A stretch of DNA of 64,000 nucleotides from CAWDDA01 sp963813345 (GCA_963813345.1 CAWEYR010000020.1:1-64000); one strand, 5' to 3'; shown: positions 37,901 to 45,987, numbered from the stretch's first letter. Notes: a model not told the origin generated them from the letters alone. Numbers and translations are program-made.

Positions 37901-38682
37901 CAACCCTGCGCCTGGAGGCGGTCTGTCGCTGGCTCGCATCTTCACAATTGCGAACGCAATCGCGAACGTAAACGGAGCGAGCTTTGTGCCCGGAATGATC
38001 GCGCAGAACTCGATCGTATCGGCGTTTGGCCTGAACCTGGCGACGGGGAATGCCGATGCCACGATTACTCCCTTGCCAACGGTGCTGCTGGGCACGCGAG
38101 TTCAGGTGAGGGATAGCGCGATGAATGTGTTCGATGCAGGCATCTTCTTCGTGTCGCGACGGACAGGTGAACTGGGAGATGCCACCCAACGTCGCGGTAG
38201 GCACCGCAACGGTGACGATCACTTCAGGGGATGGCACGATTTCGATGGGACAGATCGATGTCGCGCCGGTCGCTCCAGGCATATTCTCGGCGACCTCGAA
38301 TGGACAGGGACTCGCTGCCGCGCAGATTCAGCGCATCCGGGGCGGCGTGGTCACATTCGAAAACGTGGCACTCGTCACGGTAATCGGCGGGCAGGTCGTT
38401 GCCACGCCGATTCCGATCGATCTTGGTCCACCGACCGATGAGGTCTTCCTGGTCTTTTATCTAACCGGCGTTCGAAATCGAACAAGTCTGTCGGCAGTCA
38501 CTGCACAATTGGGAGGCGAGGCGATCGCAATAGGTTTCGCCGGTGCTCAAGGTGCATATGTAGGAGTGGACCAGGTCAACACCGTGAGACTTCCGCGGAG
38601 TTTTGCGGGACGCGGACTTGTAGACTTTGTGCTGACCGTGGACAACAAAGTAACCAATACGGTTCAGGTGAGTTTCAGATAG
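31901..38682 (+). CDS. Giant secreted multidomain protein (PKD-NHL-IPT-dockerin-cohesin-IPTn-TIGR03437-like), many frameshifts
   Basis: One gene of about 2,250 codons, read across at least ten frame changes. Order: signal peptide (LILSLLLFCLSAGLSVFSAA, start 31901); a PKD domain near 32170-32290 (FQWTFGDGTTSNQQNPSHTF); an NHL beta-propeller (about 32330-34390); two IPT/TIG domains; dockerin-like pair; cohesin-like domain; about eight more IPT/TIG domains; a C-terminal TIGR03437-like domain. All parts are co-linear and keep family sequence on both sides of each shift, so it looks like one real gene in a poor-quality or decaying sequence. Likely a cell-surface or extracellular adhesion/scaffold protein, by domain type. 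It follows tRNA-Thr by about 110 bases and ends just before a half repeat. Confidence 0.75.
32686..34824 (+). CDS. NHL-repeat segment of the giant secreted protein (longest open frame)
   Basis: Uninterrupted 712-codon part. NHL motifs recur: GNVYGADAVTPGQIVS, GNLWIADTGNNRLRFVN, GDIYVTDSGRMAVRKIS, GEVLFADAGNNRIRRVG, typically with DGGPA-type inserts (GDGGSPTAAR). The last about 75 residues before the next shift begin the first IPT domain (PVPTLTTIAPMSILAGSAQF). NHL propellers usually bind proteins or carbohydrates; no enzyme motif is visible. Confidence 0.75.
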   Translation: MSSSTGFTALRGIAAASNGNVYGADAVTPGQIVSIEPNSGSTSPVGINAMPGLAGPQAVEVIGQNLLIADTSNTRVLQAPIGGGQASLAALVPSGGRGGGFPAGLAVSAGLGYVANGDIQTIMRVSGAQTIAGQLLSACSMPPNSCGDGGQVSGAQFTLTGSTDFSGALPDIAGDANGVYVIDQSVTAHARVRYMNLSGSQVTIAGITVGPNTIRTIAGTGAELPFDGGPASSAFVSRPTGVAVDGLGNLWIADTGNNRLRFVNRGAGAINVLGNEVAPGQIVTINKAPLGNVGVFPADNLLLRNPQGLFANSQGVFIADLDSGSPNPPGFESPRTSRVHFVNTSGSTVSFYGSINVPPGQATTIVGGGGSDADGPALGRKFLGVSDVVVNGAGDIYVTDSGRMAVRKISRATGNTTSNLISSTGLGLGPDGLVYAVNRTAGSLFRETSVGSGIFSLFAGGLADPRDVALASNGVAYVTLSNHHIVQVSTGGVQSPFAGTTQGFAGDGGSPTAARVDINPANIILVSGPNPITAPQTVGIAVGPGGEVLFADAGNNRIRRVGSASTTATCVRNGTINITSNNPVPTLTTIAPMSILAGSAQFSLVVTGTGFVQGSQVRWNGNAKATTFNSPTQLTATIPPADVADGRCFDRNCLQSHTRRWNLRRPEFHNRQSVACHHELESNKCGSGFSCFRVDGERNGIRLDLRCPSGTV
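34990..35230 (+). other. Two dockerin-like calcium-binding repeats
   Basis: Across one shift the reading is ADVAPRPNGDGAVSTS, then DYVQLGRFAAGLDE, and a second unit with LGNGSVGLDDYVQAGRY and AAGLDP. Each has the N-x-DG/S...D-x-x-x-x-x-R-x-x-x-G pattern of type-I dockerin duplicates. Embedded between IPT domains of the giant protein and directly before a cohesin-like domain. Confidence 0.6.
35290..35735 (+). other. Cohesin-like domain
   Basis: Contains RVVNATITRGQNGVVAVEYV, DEAAIGFSLNFQTTQLTFVS, then after shifts MGQTFTAGTRQIVNITFNAT and AEVTFTSGTITLQGGG. The order (exchange/buffer strand, 'IGFSLNFD..LTF', 'QIVNITFNA') matches cohesin folds found outside cellulosomes. At least two frameshifts lie inside it. 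Confidence 0.6.
36580..37960 (+). repeat. Tandem IPT/TIG-coding repeats, period about 268-282 bp
   Basis: Five consecutive units begin near 36580, 36848, 37126, 37402 and 37684 with PxPxITSLxP-type starts. Each contains a GxNFVNGSxVRWNG-type core and ends VTVFNPAPGGGTSN. Earlier units at about 34434, 34706, 35741, 36025 and 36307 are more disrupted. Confidence 0.8.
36764..37582 (+). CDS. IPT/TIG segment of the giant secreted protein
   Basis: Open 272-codon part carrying three complete IPT/TIG domains in one frame (LPSITSLNPNTVAAGSG, PAPAITSLSPSGALVGG, PVPTLASITPNSVGQGS). These Ig-like folds act as stalk modules in surface proteins. The frame closes at 37582 and resumes at about 37593. Confidence 0.7.
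   Translation: MEIGMANVVVDVPNFGFTDPVIVNISTGNPLPSITSLNPNTVAAGSGQFTLNVNGAGFVNGSVVRWNGADRTTVFGGANLLMATITAADVQNGGVAQVTVVSPAPGGGTSNSVNFTIQGPNPAPAITSLSPSGALVGGAAFTLTINGSNFIPGAIVRFNGQDRTPSSVSSTQIMVPIPAGDIATTGNFPVQVVNPAPGGGPSNTLQFVVGAPNPVPTLASITPNSVGQGSAGFVLTLNGTNFVNGSVVRWNGADRTTSFVNSSQLTAQIPSD
37593..38441 (+). CDS. Last IPT domain and start of the C-terminal domain of the giant protein
   Basis: Carries the final IPT unit (PAPVLTSLNPSAAIRGGQAF), then VNGASFVPGMIAQNSIVSAF and PLPTVLLGTRVQVRD, the opening of a TIGR03437-like domain. Real coding in this frame ends near 38170 (IFFVSRR), where a shift passes to the frame at 38125-38682. Confidence 0.65.
   Translation: MGTASVTVFNPEPSGGTSNPLTFTITVQPPNPAPVLTSLNPSAAIRGGQAFTLNVTGTGFVPNSIVRWNGGDRPTVFVNSTLLQALIPAADIATAGTASVQVFNPAPGGGLSLARIFTIANAIANVNGASFVPGMIAQNSIVSAFGLNLATGNADATITPLPTVLLGTRVQVRDSAMNVFDAGIFFVSRRTGELGDATQRRGRHRNGDDHFRGWHDFDGTDRCRAGRSRHILGDLEWTGTRCRADSAHPGRRGHIRKRGTRHGNRRAGRCHADSDRSWSTDR
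38125..38682 (+). CDS. C-terminal TIGR03437-like domain of the giant protein
   Basis: Continues the Solibacter-type C-terminal domain: QVNWEMPPNVAVGTATVTI, DVAPVAPGIFSATSNGQGLA and TDEVFLVFYLTGVRNRTS, ending NTVQVSFR. Such domains close many large secreted Acidobacteriota proteins. Its role, such as sorting or anchoring, is not established. Confidence 0.7.
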   Translation: MCSMQASSSCRDGQVNWEMPPNVAVGTATVTITSGDGTISMGQIDVAPVAPGIFSATSNGQGLAAAQIQRIRGGVVTFENVALVTVIGGQVVATPIPIDLGPPTDEVFLVFYLTGVRNRTSLSAVTAQLGGEAIAIGFAGAQGAYVGVDQVNTVRLPRSFAGRGLVDFVLTVDNKVTNTVQVSFR

Positions 38683-38685
38683 TTT

Positions 38686-38706
38686 GGAGTTCAAGCTTTA
38701 GCTTGC
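38686..38706 (+). repeat. Half copy of the GAGTTCAAGCTTTAGCTTG family
   Basis: GGAGTTCAAGCTTTAGCTTGC occurs without its complementary arm, four bases after the giant gene stop. Confidence 0.7.
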
Positions 38707-38745
38707 AGCAGCGGTAAGAGAGCGAGCTTCAACAGGAGGAAAAGT

Positions 38746-40015
38746 ATGCAGCGTTTGCAGAGACTGGTCTTTTGTTTGATGTCCGGGTTGCTTCTGGCGT
38801 TTGTGGCATCAACCGGATTGACTACTGGCAAGGAAGCGAAGGATTCGGGTGGTCCGACATACAGTCGTGATGTCGCACCGATCATGCTCAAGAACTGTGC
38901 AGCATGCCATCGTCCGGGTGAGATAGCGCCTATGTCGCTGCTCAACTACAAAGAGAGCCGGCCGTGGGCGCGCGCGATCCGCGAAAAGGTCGTGAGCCGC
39001 GAGATGCCACCCTGGCACGCAGACCCGAAGTACGGCGAATGGGCGAATGATCGCAGATTGTCACAGAGCGACATCGACACGATTGCCAAATGGGTCGATG
39101 GTGGCGCAAAAGAAGGCGACCCGAAGGACCTGCCGCAGCAGCCAAAGTTTGCGAGTGGATGGCAAATAGGTGAACCCGATGTGATTTTCCAGATGCCCGA
39201 AGAGTTCACGGTTCCAGCCGAAGGCGCGGTGCCATACATGTATTTCACCGTGCCGACGAATTTTACTGAAGATAAATACATTCAGGCGATGGAAGCACGG
39301 GCCGGGGACCTTTCAGTTGTGCACCACATCGTGATTTACGTGCGCGAGCCTGGCAATCAGCAGCCAAAGCGACGTGACATCGGAACCGGGCTGCTCGGGG
39401 CTTTGTCTCCGGGAATGACGCCGTTTCTTGCCGAGCCCGGAACGGCGAAGTTGATCAAGGCAGGGTCGCAGATTGTTTTCCAGATGCACTACACGCCAAG
39501 TGGTAAGGTCACGAAGGACCGCTCGATGATGGGCATGAAGTTTGCCAAGGGTCCGGTGAACAAGGTAATCACGACCACTGCGGCATACGACATGCGATTC
39601 ACGATTCCTGCCAAACGCGCCGAATCACGAAGTGAAGGCCTATTTCGAGTTTGATGAGGATGCCGAGATTGTCAGCCTGATGCCGCACATGCATCTTCGG
39701 GGGAAGGACTTCGTGTATCGCGCGACTTACCCTGACGGAAAGAGCGAAGTGCTGCTTTCAGTGCCGCGATATGACTTCAACTGGCAGGTTTATTACTACC
39801 CTAAGAAACCAATCAAGATGCCAAAGGGAACCAGGATCGAAGCCATCGCGCACTACGACAATTCAACAAGAAATCCGATGAATCCTGATCCCGCGAAGAA
39901 TGTCAGATTTGGCGAACAGACGTGGGAAGAGATGATGAACGGATTCTTCGATATGGTGTCACGGATAAGAAATAGACATGCGCATGTAGTGAGGGTACGT
40001 TGTACCGGCGTTTAG
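38746..40015 (+). CDS. Secreted cytochrome c / copper type II monooxygenase-like protein, frameshifted
   Basis: Ribosome binding site AGGAGG sits about 9 bases upstream. Signal-like N-terminus (LVFCLMSGLLLAFVASTGL), then one haem site in LKNCAACHRPGEIAPMSLL and EMPPWHADP. A domain resembling copper type-II ascorbate-dependent monooxygenases follows, with SVVHHIVIYVREPG (His pair), FQMHYTPSGK and MPHMHLRGKDFVYRA as copper-ligand-type motifs. Removing one A of AAA at about 39614 joins the halves (TIPANAPNHEVKAYFEF). The literal C-terminus ends in the hairpin at 39989, whose GTTTAG gives the stop, so the native end is uncertain. A haem-copper redox enzyme is inferred. Confidence 0.75.
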
Positions 40016-40085
40016 CCGGAATCGTTCCATTCAGACTACTCGAATGGAACGATTCCGGCTAAACGCCGGTACAACGTACCCTCAC
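39989..40085. repeat. REPIN-like hairpin, CCGGCGTTTAGCCGG family
   Basis: Near-perfect 97-base palindrome: outer GTGAGGGTACGTTGTAC, inner CCGGCGTTTAGCCGG, then AATCGTTCCATTC, loop AGACTACTCG. Nearly identical copies lie at 47402-47486 and 63316-63404. Confidence 0.9.
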
Positions 40086-40097
40086 TTGTTACTTCTG

Positions 40098-41156
40098 TTA
40101 CTTCTTCTCTTTCTTCTCGAACCTTTCCGGCTTGATGCTCGCGTTTAGCTTGTATTTGATCGCCCATTGTTCCGAAGTCTGGTCGCCTGTAGCTCGCGTG
40201 ACCAGATGCGGAAGCGTAAGCCCGCTTACCTGCTTGTGGTCGCCGAAGCGAAGGAAGTAGTCAACGTCGGGCTGCTTGGCCATCTGCTCTTCAAATTCCT
40301 TGCGCCTCTTCTCACGTTCTTCAGGTGTCATCTGACCACCCGCTCCTGGTTGTGCCCCTCCAGGCCCCGCAGCCCCGGGACCTCCCGGACCACCGGGTCC
40401 ACCACCGACACCGCGAGTCATCATTCGCAATGGCCGTCCGCGATAGCTGACCATCAGGACTCGATGCGTGGTCCTGTCGATGTACAGCATCGATTTGGCG
40501 TCGCCGGGACCCTTTACCTGGATCACATCGGCCACACCATCCGGCGCCTTGGCCTCACCGATCCACGCATACTCAACCTGAACGGATGGCGGAGGCGCGA
40601 GCAGGATACCGAGAAGCAGCCGGGTCAGATCGGTCTTGAGAAACATATGTCTCTGCTCTTCCGACATACCGGGCATCCCACCGGCCATCATCCCGATCTG
40701 CCGACCACCAGGCCCGCCTCCTGGACCACCTCTTGCCACATCACCGGGCCCACCGCCTGGTCCGCCGGGTGTAGGCATGCTCGATATCAGGTCAGTCCAA
40801 ACCTGACCACCTGAGATAACCTCGATCTGTTGAAAGTCTGCGCCGGGAAACGGACTGGATGAGGTGGTCCTGCGCAATTTGTCCGGCATCACCATCTCAA
40901 TCTCGACCTCGCTCTGCATCTCGCGTTCGCCAAAGACACGTCTTGAACTTCCCGCAGCAGTCAGACTCTTGAGGCCGGCAAGCTTTGCTTCGTCACCGAT
41001 CGCAGCCCGCGCAAGCTTCATGATTTCCTGCGCGCGAGCTGGATCGCCGGCCGGTTGGGATGCCTGCTGTGCCGTGACAGTGATCGCTGCCATAACGAGC
41101 AAAAGTATTGATCGAACAAGAGTACGCATCGTATCTATCTTCATCCTATCTATCAT
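40098..41156 (-). CDS. Secreted protein with collagen-like Gly-Pro-rich inserts
   Basis: Not assigned. Signal peptide (TLVRSILLLVMAAITVTAQQ). The body resembles periplasmic LolA/outer-membrane-lipoprotein-sorting folds in order (KSLTAAGSSRRVFGEREMQ, EIEMVMPDKLRRT, AIKYKLNASIKPERFE) but without certainty. Two low-complexity inserts, at about 128-165 (GGPGGGPGDVARGGPGGGPG) and about 250-275 (GGGPGGPGGPGAAGPGG), break the fold. The C-terminus is a charged Lys-rich tail. 352 aa, intact. Confidence 0.6.
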   Translation of the reverse strand: MIDRMKIDTMRTLVRSILLLVMAAITVTAQQASQPAGDPARAQEIMKLARAAIGDEAKLAGLKSLTAAGSSRRVFGEREMQSEVEIEMVMPDKLRRTTSSSPFPGADFQQIEVISGGQVWTDLISSMPTPGGPGGGPGDVARGGPGGGPGGRQIGMMAGGMPGMSEEQRHMFLKTDLTRLLLGILLAPPPSVQVEYAWIGEAKAPDGVADVIQVKGPGDAKSMLYIDRTTHRVLMVSYRGRPLRMMTRGVGGGPGGPGGPGAAGPGGAQPGAGGQMTPEEREKRRKEFEEQMAKQPDVDYFLRFGDHKQVSGLTLPHLVTRATGDQTSEQWAIKYKLNASIKPERFEKKEKK

Positions 41157-41246
41157 CTGGGCCTCACTTTGAGCTGGAGTCCGGAGTGCGCGAAGTTGTT
41201 ATCCTGCGCTCCATTGACTATTCTACATTACCAACCGGGAAACAGT

Positions 41247-42632
41247 GTGGTTTCAGAAGTTTTACAAAAGAACGCGCCTCTGCCTAACGAAGGCGACCCT
41301 CCACCGGTCGTTGTCATTATTGGCCGGCCGAACGTCGGGAAATCGACACTATTCAATCGGCTGACCGGTGAACGTCGCGCCATTGTCGGCGATCTGCCCG
41401 GCATTACGCGCGATCGTATTTATGGTGAGGTCGAGTGGCAGGGTACGATATTTTCGCTCGTCGACACGGGTGGCATAGTTCCCGATGACGAGGAGCTGAT
41501 CCCCGCAAATATTCTCAAACAGGCAAAAATGGCGATCGAGGAAGCATCGCTGCTTCTCTTCGTCGTGGATGCGCGTGCTGGTATTTCGCCTCTCGATGAA
41601 GAACTTGCATTGAGGCTTCGGTCGTTCGGAAAGCCTGTCTTCCTGGTCGCCAATAAGGCCGAGACAACCAAGGTTTCCGACGAAGCTGGCGAGTTTCATC
41701 GCTTCGGATACATCGATGTCTTTCCAGTCTCGTCTGAGCACGGCGCCGGCATCGGTGATCTGCTTGACGCAATCATCGAACGTCTCCCGAGAATCAAGCC
41801 GGTCGAGAAAAAACCGGTTGAGACTAATGTCGCGATCATCGGGAGACCCAATGTAGGAAAATCGTCGCTAGTCAACCGGCTGCTCGGTCAGGAGCGGGTC
41901 ATCGTCTCACCGATTCCCGGGACTACGCGTGATGCAATCGACACACTTTGTGAATTCAGGATGAAGCACGGCGAGCAAGTCCGGTTCAGGCTGATAGACA
42001 CCGCCGGCATTCGACGTAAAGGGAAGACCTACGAGATGGCGGAGAAGCTTTCAGTCGTCATGGCTCGTCGCCATATCGAGCGCGCTGATGTCGTCCTGAT
42101 CATCATCGATGCGATAGAAGGTGTCACGGCGCTCGATGCGCACATCGCGGGCTACGCGCACGAAGCGGGACGTTCGGTGATCCTGGTCGTCAACAAATGG
42201 GATGCCGTCGAAAAAGACAACTACACAATGAAGGCGTACGAGGAGAAGATCCGCGATGCGATGAAGTTTCTGGACTACGCGCCTGTGGTCTTTGTTTCAG
42301 CTCTCAGCGGACAGCGAGTAACGCGGCTCCCGGAGATGATTGCTCAGGCGGATCGAGCGCGGAACATCAGGATCCCAACAGGTGAGCTCAATCGCTTTTT
42401 CACCGCGCACCTCGAACAGCCACGGGTGACTGTTGCGGGCAACAAACATGTCAAGGTGCTCTATCTGACGCAGGCCGGAACCAGACCTCCGACGTTCATA
42501 TTGTTTACGAGCGGAGCGCGCGCCAAACTGCATTTCTCGTATGAAAGGTATCTCATAAACCGCCTTCGCGAAACATTCGACTTCTTCGCGACGCCAATCA
42601 AAGTTTTTCAGAAGCATCGCTCGAGAAAGTGA
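41247..42632 (+). CDS. der: Ribosome-assembly GTPase Der (EngA)
   Basis: Essential GTPase with two G domains and a C-terminal KH-like domain, acting in 50S maturation. G1 motifs GRPNVGKSTLFNRLTG and GRPNVGKSSLVNRLLGQ, G3 DTGG and DTAG, G4 NKAE and NKWD. KH-like region about 350-445, with a basic tail (FQKHRSRK). Start: GTG at 41247 (VVSEVLQKNAPLPNEGD); a TTG at about 41169 would add 26 unlikely residues. Confidence 0.93.
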   Translation: MVSEVLQKNAPLPNEGDPPPVVVIIGRPNVGKSTLFNRLTGERRAIVGDLPGITRDRIYGEVEWQGTIFSLVDTGGIVPDDEELIPANILKQAKMAIEEASLLLFVVDARAGISPLDEELALRLRSFGKPVFLVANKAETTKVSDEAGEFHRFGYIDVFPVSSEHGAGIGDLLDAIIERLPRIKPVEKKPVETNVAIIGRPNVGKSSLVNRLLGQERVIVSPIPGTTRDAIDTLCEFRMKHGEQVRFRLIDTAGIRRKGKTYEMAEKLSVVMARRHIERADVVLIIIDAIEGVTALDAHIAGYAHEAGRSVILVVNKWDAVEKDNYTMKAYEEKIRDAMKFLDYAPVVFVSALSGQRVTRLPEMIAQADRARNIRIPTGELNRFFTAHLEQPRVTVAGNKHVKVLYLTQAGTRPPTFILFTSGARAKLHFSYERYLINRLRETFDFFATPIKVFQKHRSRK

Positions 42633-42641
42633 GCCGAGCAT

Positions 42642-42731
42642 TTGGAGTGCAAGGCTTGGCGCCGCTTTAGTCTTCCGATCGGATGACTCTGTTGGGAGAG
42701 CAAAGCGGCGCCAAGCCGCCGCACTCCAAAT
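42642..42731. repeat. Hairpin, TTTGGAGTGC / GGCGCCGCTTTAGTC family
   Basis: Outer arms TTTGGAGTGC and GCACTCCAAA, inner GGCTTGGCGCCGCTTTAG and its near complement. About 90 bases between der and tgt. A related copy is at 57674-57765. Confidence 0.85.
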
Positions 42732-42739
42732 AAATCACC

Positions 42740-43880
42740 ATGCCCGCTGTCACATTCACAATACAATCCCGGGATTCAGGTTCACACGCGCGCACGGGTC
42801 TCGTTCGGACGCCGCATGCGGAGTTTGAAACGCCGGTCTTTATGCCTGTCGGCACGCAGGCAACGGTAAAGGCGGTTACGCACGAGATGCTCGAAGACTC
42901 TCGATTCGCGGATCATCCTTGCCAACACCTACCATCTCTTTCTCAGGCCCGGAATCGAAACGATAAGAGAACTCGGCGGACTCCACCGTTTCATGTCCTG
43001 GGACAGAGCAATCCTTACCGACAGTGGCGGATTTCAGGTCTTCAGTCTCGGCGACCTGCGGCAAATCACCGAAGAGGGAGTCGAGTTCCGTTCTCATCTT
43101 GACGGGTCAAAACAATTCCTTTCGCCTGAGAGGTCGATCGAGATTCAGCGCGGACTTGGCTCTGATATCGTTATGGCGTTTGACGAATGCACGCCATTCC
43201 CGGCAACTCATTCCGAAGCACAAGACTCGATGGACCTGTCAATGCGCTGGGCAAAAAGGAGCCGTCAGGCGTTTGATGGGTTTCAGGCAGCCGAACACCA
43301 GCAGTCCGTTTTCGGGATAATTCAAGGGGGAGTGTATCCGGACCTTCGGCAGAGGAGTCTCGAGGACCTGATTGCGATCGGGTTTGACGGATATGCGATC
43401 GGAGGTCTCAGTGTTGGCGAAGAGAAGCAGCAGATGCTGGATATCGTCGAATGGATTGCGCCGCGGATGCCCGCAGACCGTCCGCGATATCTTATGGGTG
43501 TTGGAACTCCTGCTGACCTCGTGAACGCGGTCGCTTGCGGTGTCGACATGTTCGATTGTGTTCTTCCGACACGAAACGCTCGCAACGGTCAACTCTTCAC
43601 GTCGAACGGCCGTCTGAACATAAAGAACTCGCGTTATTCCCGTGATGAAAGGCCTTTGGATGAGGCATGCAGCTGTTCGGTGTGCCGCCGCTATTCGAGG
43701 AGCTATTTGCGCCACTTGTATCAAGCAGGAGAAATACTTGCGAGCACGCTTTCGACGCTGCATAACCTGGCGTTCTACCTTGACACGATGAGCCGCATGA
43801 GGCAATCTATTCGACTTGGCAATTTCACCGAATTTCGCGGAGAGATCACTGAGAGTGACCTGCGAAAGGATGATGAGTGA
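42740..43880 (+). CDS. tgt: Queuine/preQ1 tRNA-ribosyltransferase, frameshifted
   Basis: Exchanges guanine-34 for preQ1 in GUN-anticodon tRNAs. N-terminal HAEFETPVFMPVGTQATVKA is in frame 1. A shift at about 42890-42905 moves to the frame with RIILANTYHLFLRPG, then AILTDSGGFQVFSL (Asp nucleophile region) and FGIIQGGVYPDLR. GGLSVGEEK, MGVGTPADLVNAV, DCVLPTRNARNG and the zinc-type CSCSVCRRYSRSYLRHLY follow. Corrected length about 380 aa is normal. Upstream of yajC-secD-secF, the common order. Confidence 0.9.
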
Positions 43881-43887
43881 CTGCTAA

Positions 43888-43900
43888 GGTACAACGTACC
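43888..43900. repeat. REP remnant
   Basis: GGTACAACGTACC, the outer piece of the GTACGTTGTAC elements without the palindromic core, just after tgt. Confidence 0.5.
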
Positions 43901-43943
43901 TAGATCGATAGCTGGAAGGTAGAAGGTTTACCCGCCTCTGATT

Positions 43944-44273
43944 ATGTCAATCAACTCGTGTGTTTTTCTGCTGCAGAGTGGAGGTCTTGGCGCTCTTGGA
44001 GGGTTGATTCCCCTCCTCATGATGGTCGTACTCTTTTACGTGCTGATCATCGTTCCGCAGCGCCGCCAAGCGCGTAAGGTAACGGAAATGCTCGACAGCC
44101 TGAAGGTCGGAGACAAAGTAGTGACCCAGGGGGGCATTTACGGAACCATCACGATCATGCGCGACGATAAGAAGACCCTGCAACTCAGGATCTCAGACAA
44201 TCCGCAGGTCAGGATCGACGTCGCCCGCACGGCTGTAACCGGTCTGCAAGAGGCCGCTGAAGAGAAGAAGTGA
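43944..44273 (+). CDS. yajC: Preprotein translocase subunit YajC
   Basis: Small inner-membrane SecDF partner. One TM helix at about 18-38 (LIPLLMMVVLFYVLIIVPQR), then the cytoplasmic SRRQARKVTEMLDSL-type segment (here QRRQARKVTEMLDSLKVGD) and VVTQGGIYGTITIM. 109 aa. Followed after 10 bases by secD. Confidence 0.93.
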   Translation: MSINSCVFLLQSGGLGALGGLIPLLMMVVLFYVLIIVPQRRQARKVTEMLDSLKVGDKVVTQGGIYGTITIMRDDKKTLQLRISDNPQVRIDVARTAVTGLQEAAEEKK

Positions 44274-44283
44274 CAGAAGTAGT

Positions 44284-45939
44284 ATGAATATCAACGTTCG
44301 TCGACGGAATATAGTGATAGCAGCGGTGACGCTGATATCCTTCATTATTATTTTTGGACCCTGGAAGAAGGAAGAGGGCTACAAGCGCACTGCCGGTGAC
44401 TTCTTCCGTCCGTCAAAGCTGAAACAGAATCTTTCAGAGAATATCAAGCTCGGTCTGGATCTGCGCGGTGGAACTCATCTCGTTTTGCAGGTGCAGGCAG
44501 ACGATGCGATCAAAGCGATCTCTGAGGGAAATCAGGCAAAGGCGATCGATATCCTGAAAAAGGACAATGTTCCGTTCAAGGAAATCAAAGTCACTGCTCC
44601 CGGAAGGCTTATCGTTGAGACTGAAGACACAAGCCAGCACAGTGCGATCTCCGAAAAGCTTCTCGCGGATTTTGGTTCAATGGACTGGGAATCCAAGACG
44701 TCTGCCAATCCGCCATCCGTGACGTTTACACTGCTTGGTTCCTCCGCCGATCGAATCCGCAAAGATGCTACTGATCAGGCCAAAACCATAATCGAACAGA
44801 GGATCGACGCTTTCGGAGTTGCGGAACCCACCATTCAGCTCCACGGTCGAGACGAGGATCACCAGATTCTTGTGCAGATGCCAGGCGTTGACGATCCCGA
44901 ACGAGTGAAAGAGTTGATCAAGGGTGAAGCCAGGCTTGAGCTCAAGGCGGTCGTGGCACCAGGCACACTTTACAAGACGGAGGACGAAGCGAAGGCTTCG
45001 TTGGGAGGCACCGTTCCCCCCGACAAATCGATTCTCGAGATCAACGAGAAACGTGGCGGAGGCGGTTCCGGTGGCATCGCGGGATACTATGTAGTTGAGA
45101 AAACACCTGTTGTTACGGGCATCGACCTGAGGGATGCGAGGGGCGTTCCGGCGCAGCAGGGTCTCGGTTGGAGAGTTGCTTTCAATCTGAAACCTGCCGG
45201 CGCAGAACGGTTCGGGGCGTGGACCGAAAAGAACATCGGGAACCTGTTAGCGATCGTCCTCAACGACAAGATTCGAAGCGCTCCTGTGATCCAGGGCAAG
45301 ATTACCGACAGCGGAGAGATTACCGGAAACTTCCTTCAGCAGGAGGCAGAGGACCTTGGACTCACCCTTCGCTCTGGAGCGCTTCCGGCGAAAATCGTCT
45401 ACCTTGAAGAGCGGACTGTAGGCCCGTCTCTCGGTGCAGATTCAATCAGACAAGGCATGCTGGCTTCGATAGTCGGTCTGGCGCTTGTCGTCGCCGTCAT
45501 GCTGTTCTATTACCGGTTGTCGGGTGTAAACGCTGTTGTCGCGCTGTTGCTCAACCTGCTCCTGCTTATGGCCGGGCTTGCGATCTTTGGTGCGACTCTG
45601 ACTCTGCCTGGAATCGCAGGTGTGGTTTTGACGATCGGTATGGCCGTCGACTCAAACGTTCTTATCTTTGAGCGCATCCGGGAAGAGTTGCGCGCCGGAA
45701 AGATTGTCCAATCGGCAATCGACACCGGATTTGAAAAAGCGCTCGTGACGATCATTGACACGCACGTCACGACTATCGTATCCGCTGCGTTTCTTTACTT
45801 TTTCGGTACGGGACCTATTCGCGGCTTCGCCGTGACGCTGGTTATCGGATTGCTCGCCAATCTGTTTACGGCGGTCTTCTGTTCGCGAACGATGTTCGCG
45901 TGGGTTATTCGCGAGGCGGGCGGCGAGCCGAAACATTGA
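44284..45939 (+). CDS. secD: Protein translocase subunit SecD
   Basis: Proton-driven export factor. Six TM layout: an N-terminal helix (IVIAAVTLISFIIIFG), a large periplasmic P1 region with LGLDLRGGTHLVLQV and IIEQRIDAFGVAEP, and a five-helix C-terminal bundle. The bundle has LTIGMAVDSNVLIFERIREE and TTIVSAAFLYFFGTGPIRGF. 551 aa, intact. Confidence 0.95.
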   Translation: MNINVRRRNIVIAAVTLISFIIIFGPWKKEEGYKRTAGDFFRPSKLKQNLSENIKLGLDLRGGTHLVLQVQADDAIKAISEGNQAKAIDILKKDNVPFKEIKVTAPGRLIVETEDTSQHSAISEKLLADFGSMDWESKTSANPPSVTFTLLGSSADRIRKDATDQAKTIIEQRIDAFGVAEPTIQLHGRDEDHQILVQMPGVDDPERVKELIKGEARLELKAVVAPGTLYKTEDEAKASLGGTVPPDKSILEINEKRGGGGSGGIAGYYVVEKTPVVTGIDLRDARGVPAQQGLGWRVAFNLKPAGAERFGAWTEKNIGNLLAIVLNDKIRSAPVIQGKITDSGEITGNFLQQEAEDLGLTLRSGALPAKIVYLEERTVGPSLGADSIRQGMLASIVGLALVVAVMLFYYRLSGVNAVVALLLNLLLLMAGLAIFGATLTLPGIAGVVLTIGMAVDSNVLIFERIREELRAGKIVQSAIDTGFEKALVTIIDTHVTTIVSAAFLYFFGTGPIRGFAVTLVIGLLANLFTAVFCSRTMFAWVIREAGGEPKH

Positions 45940-45987
45940 GCATCTGATGGGAATGAAGGTCCCCGGCAATAACTGGCGGTTGTAGTT

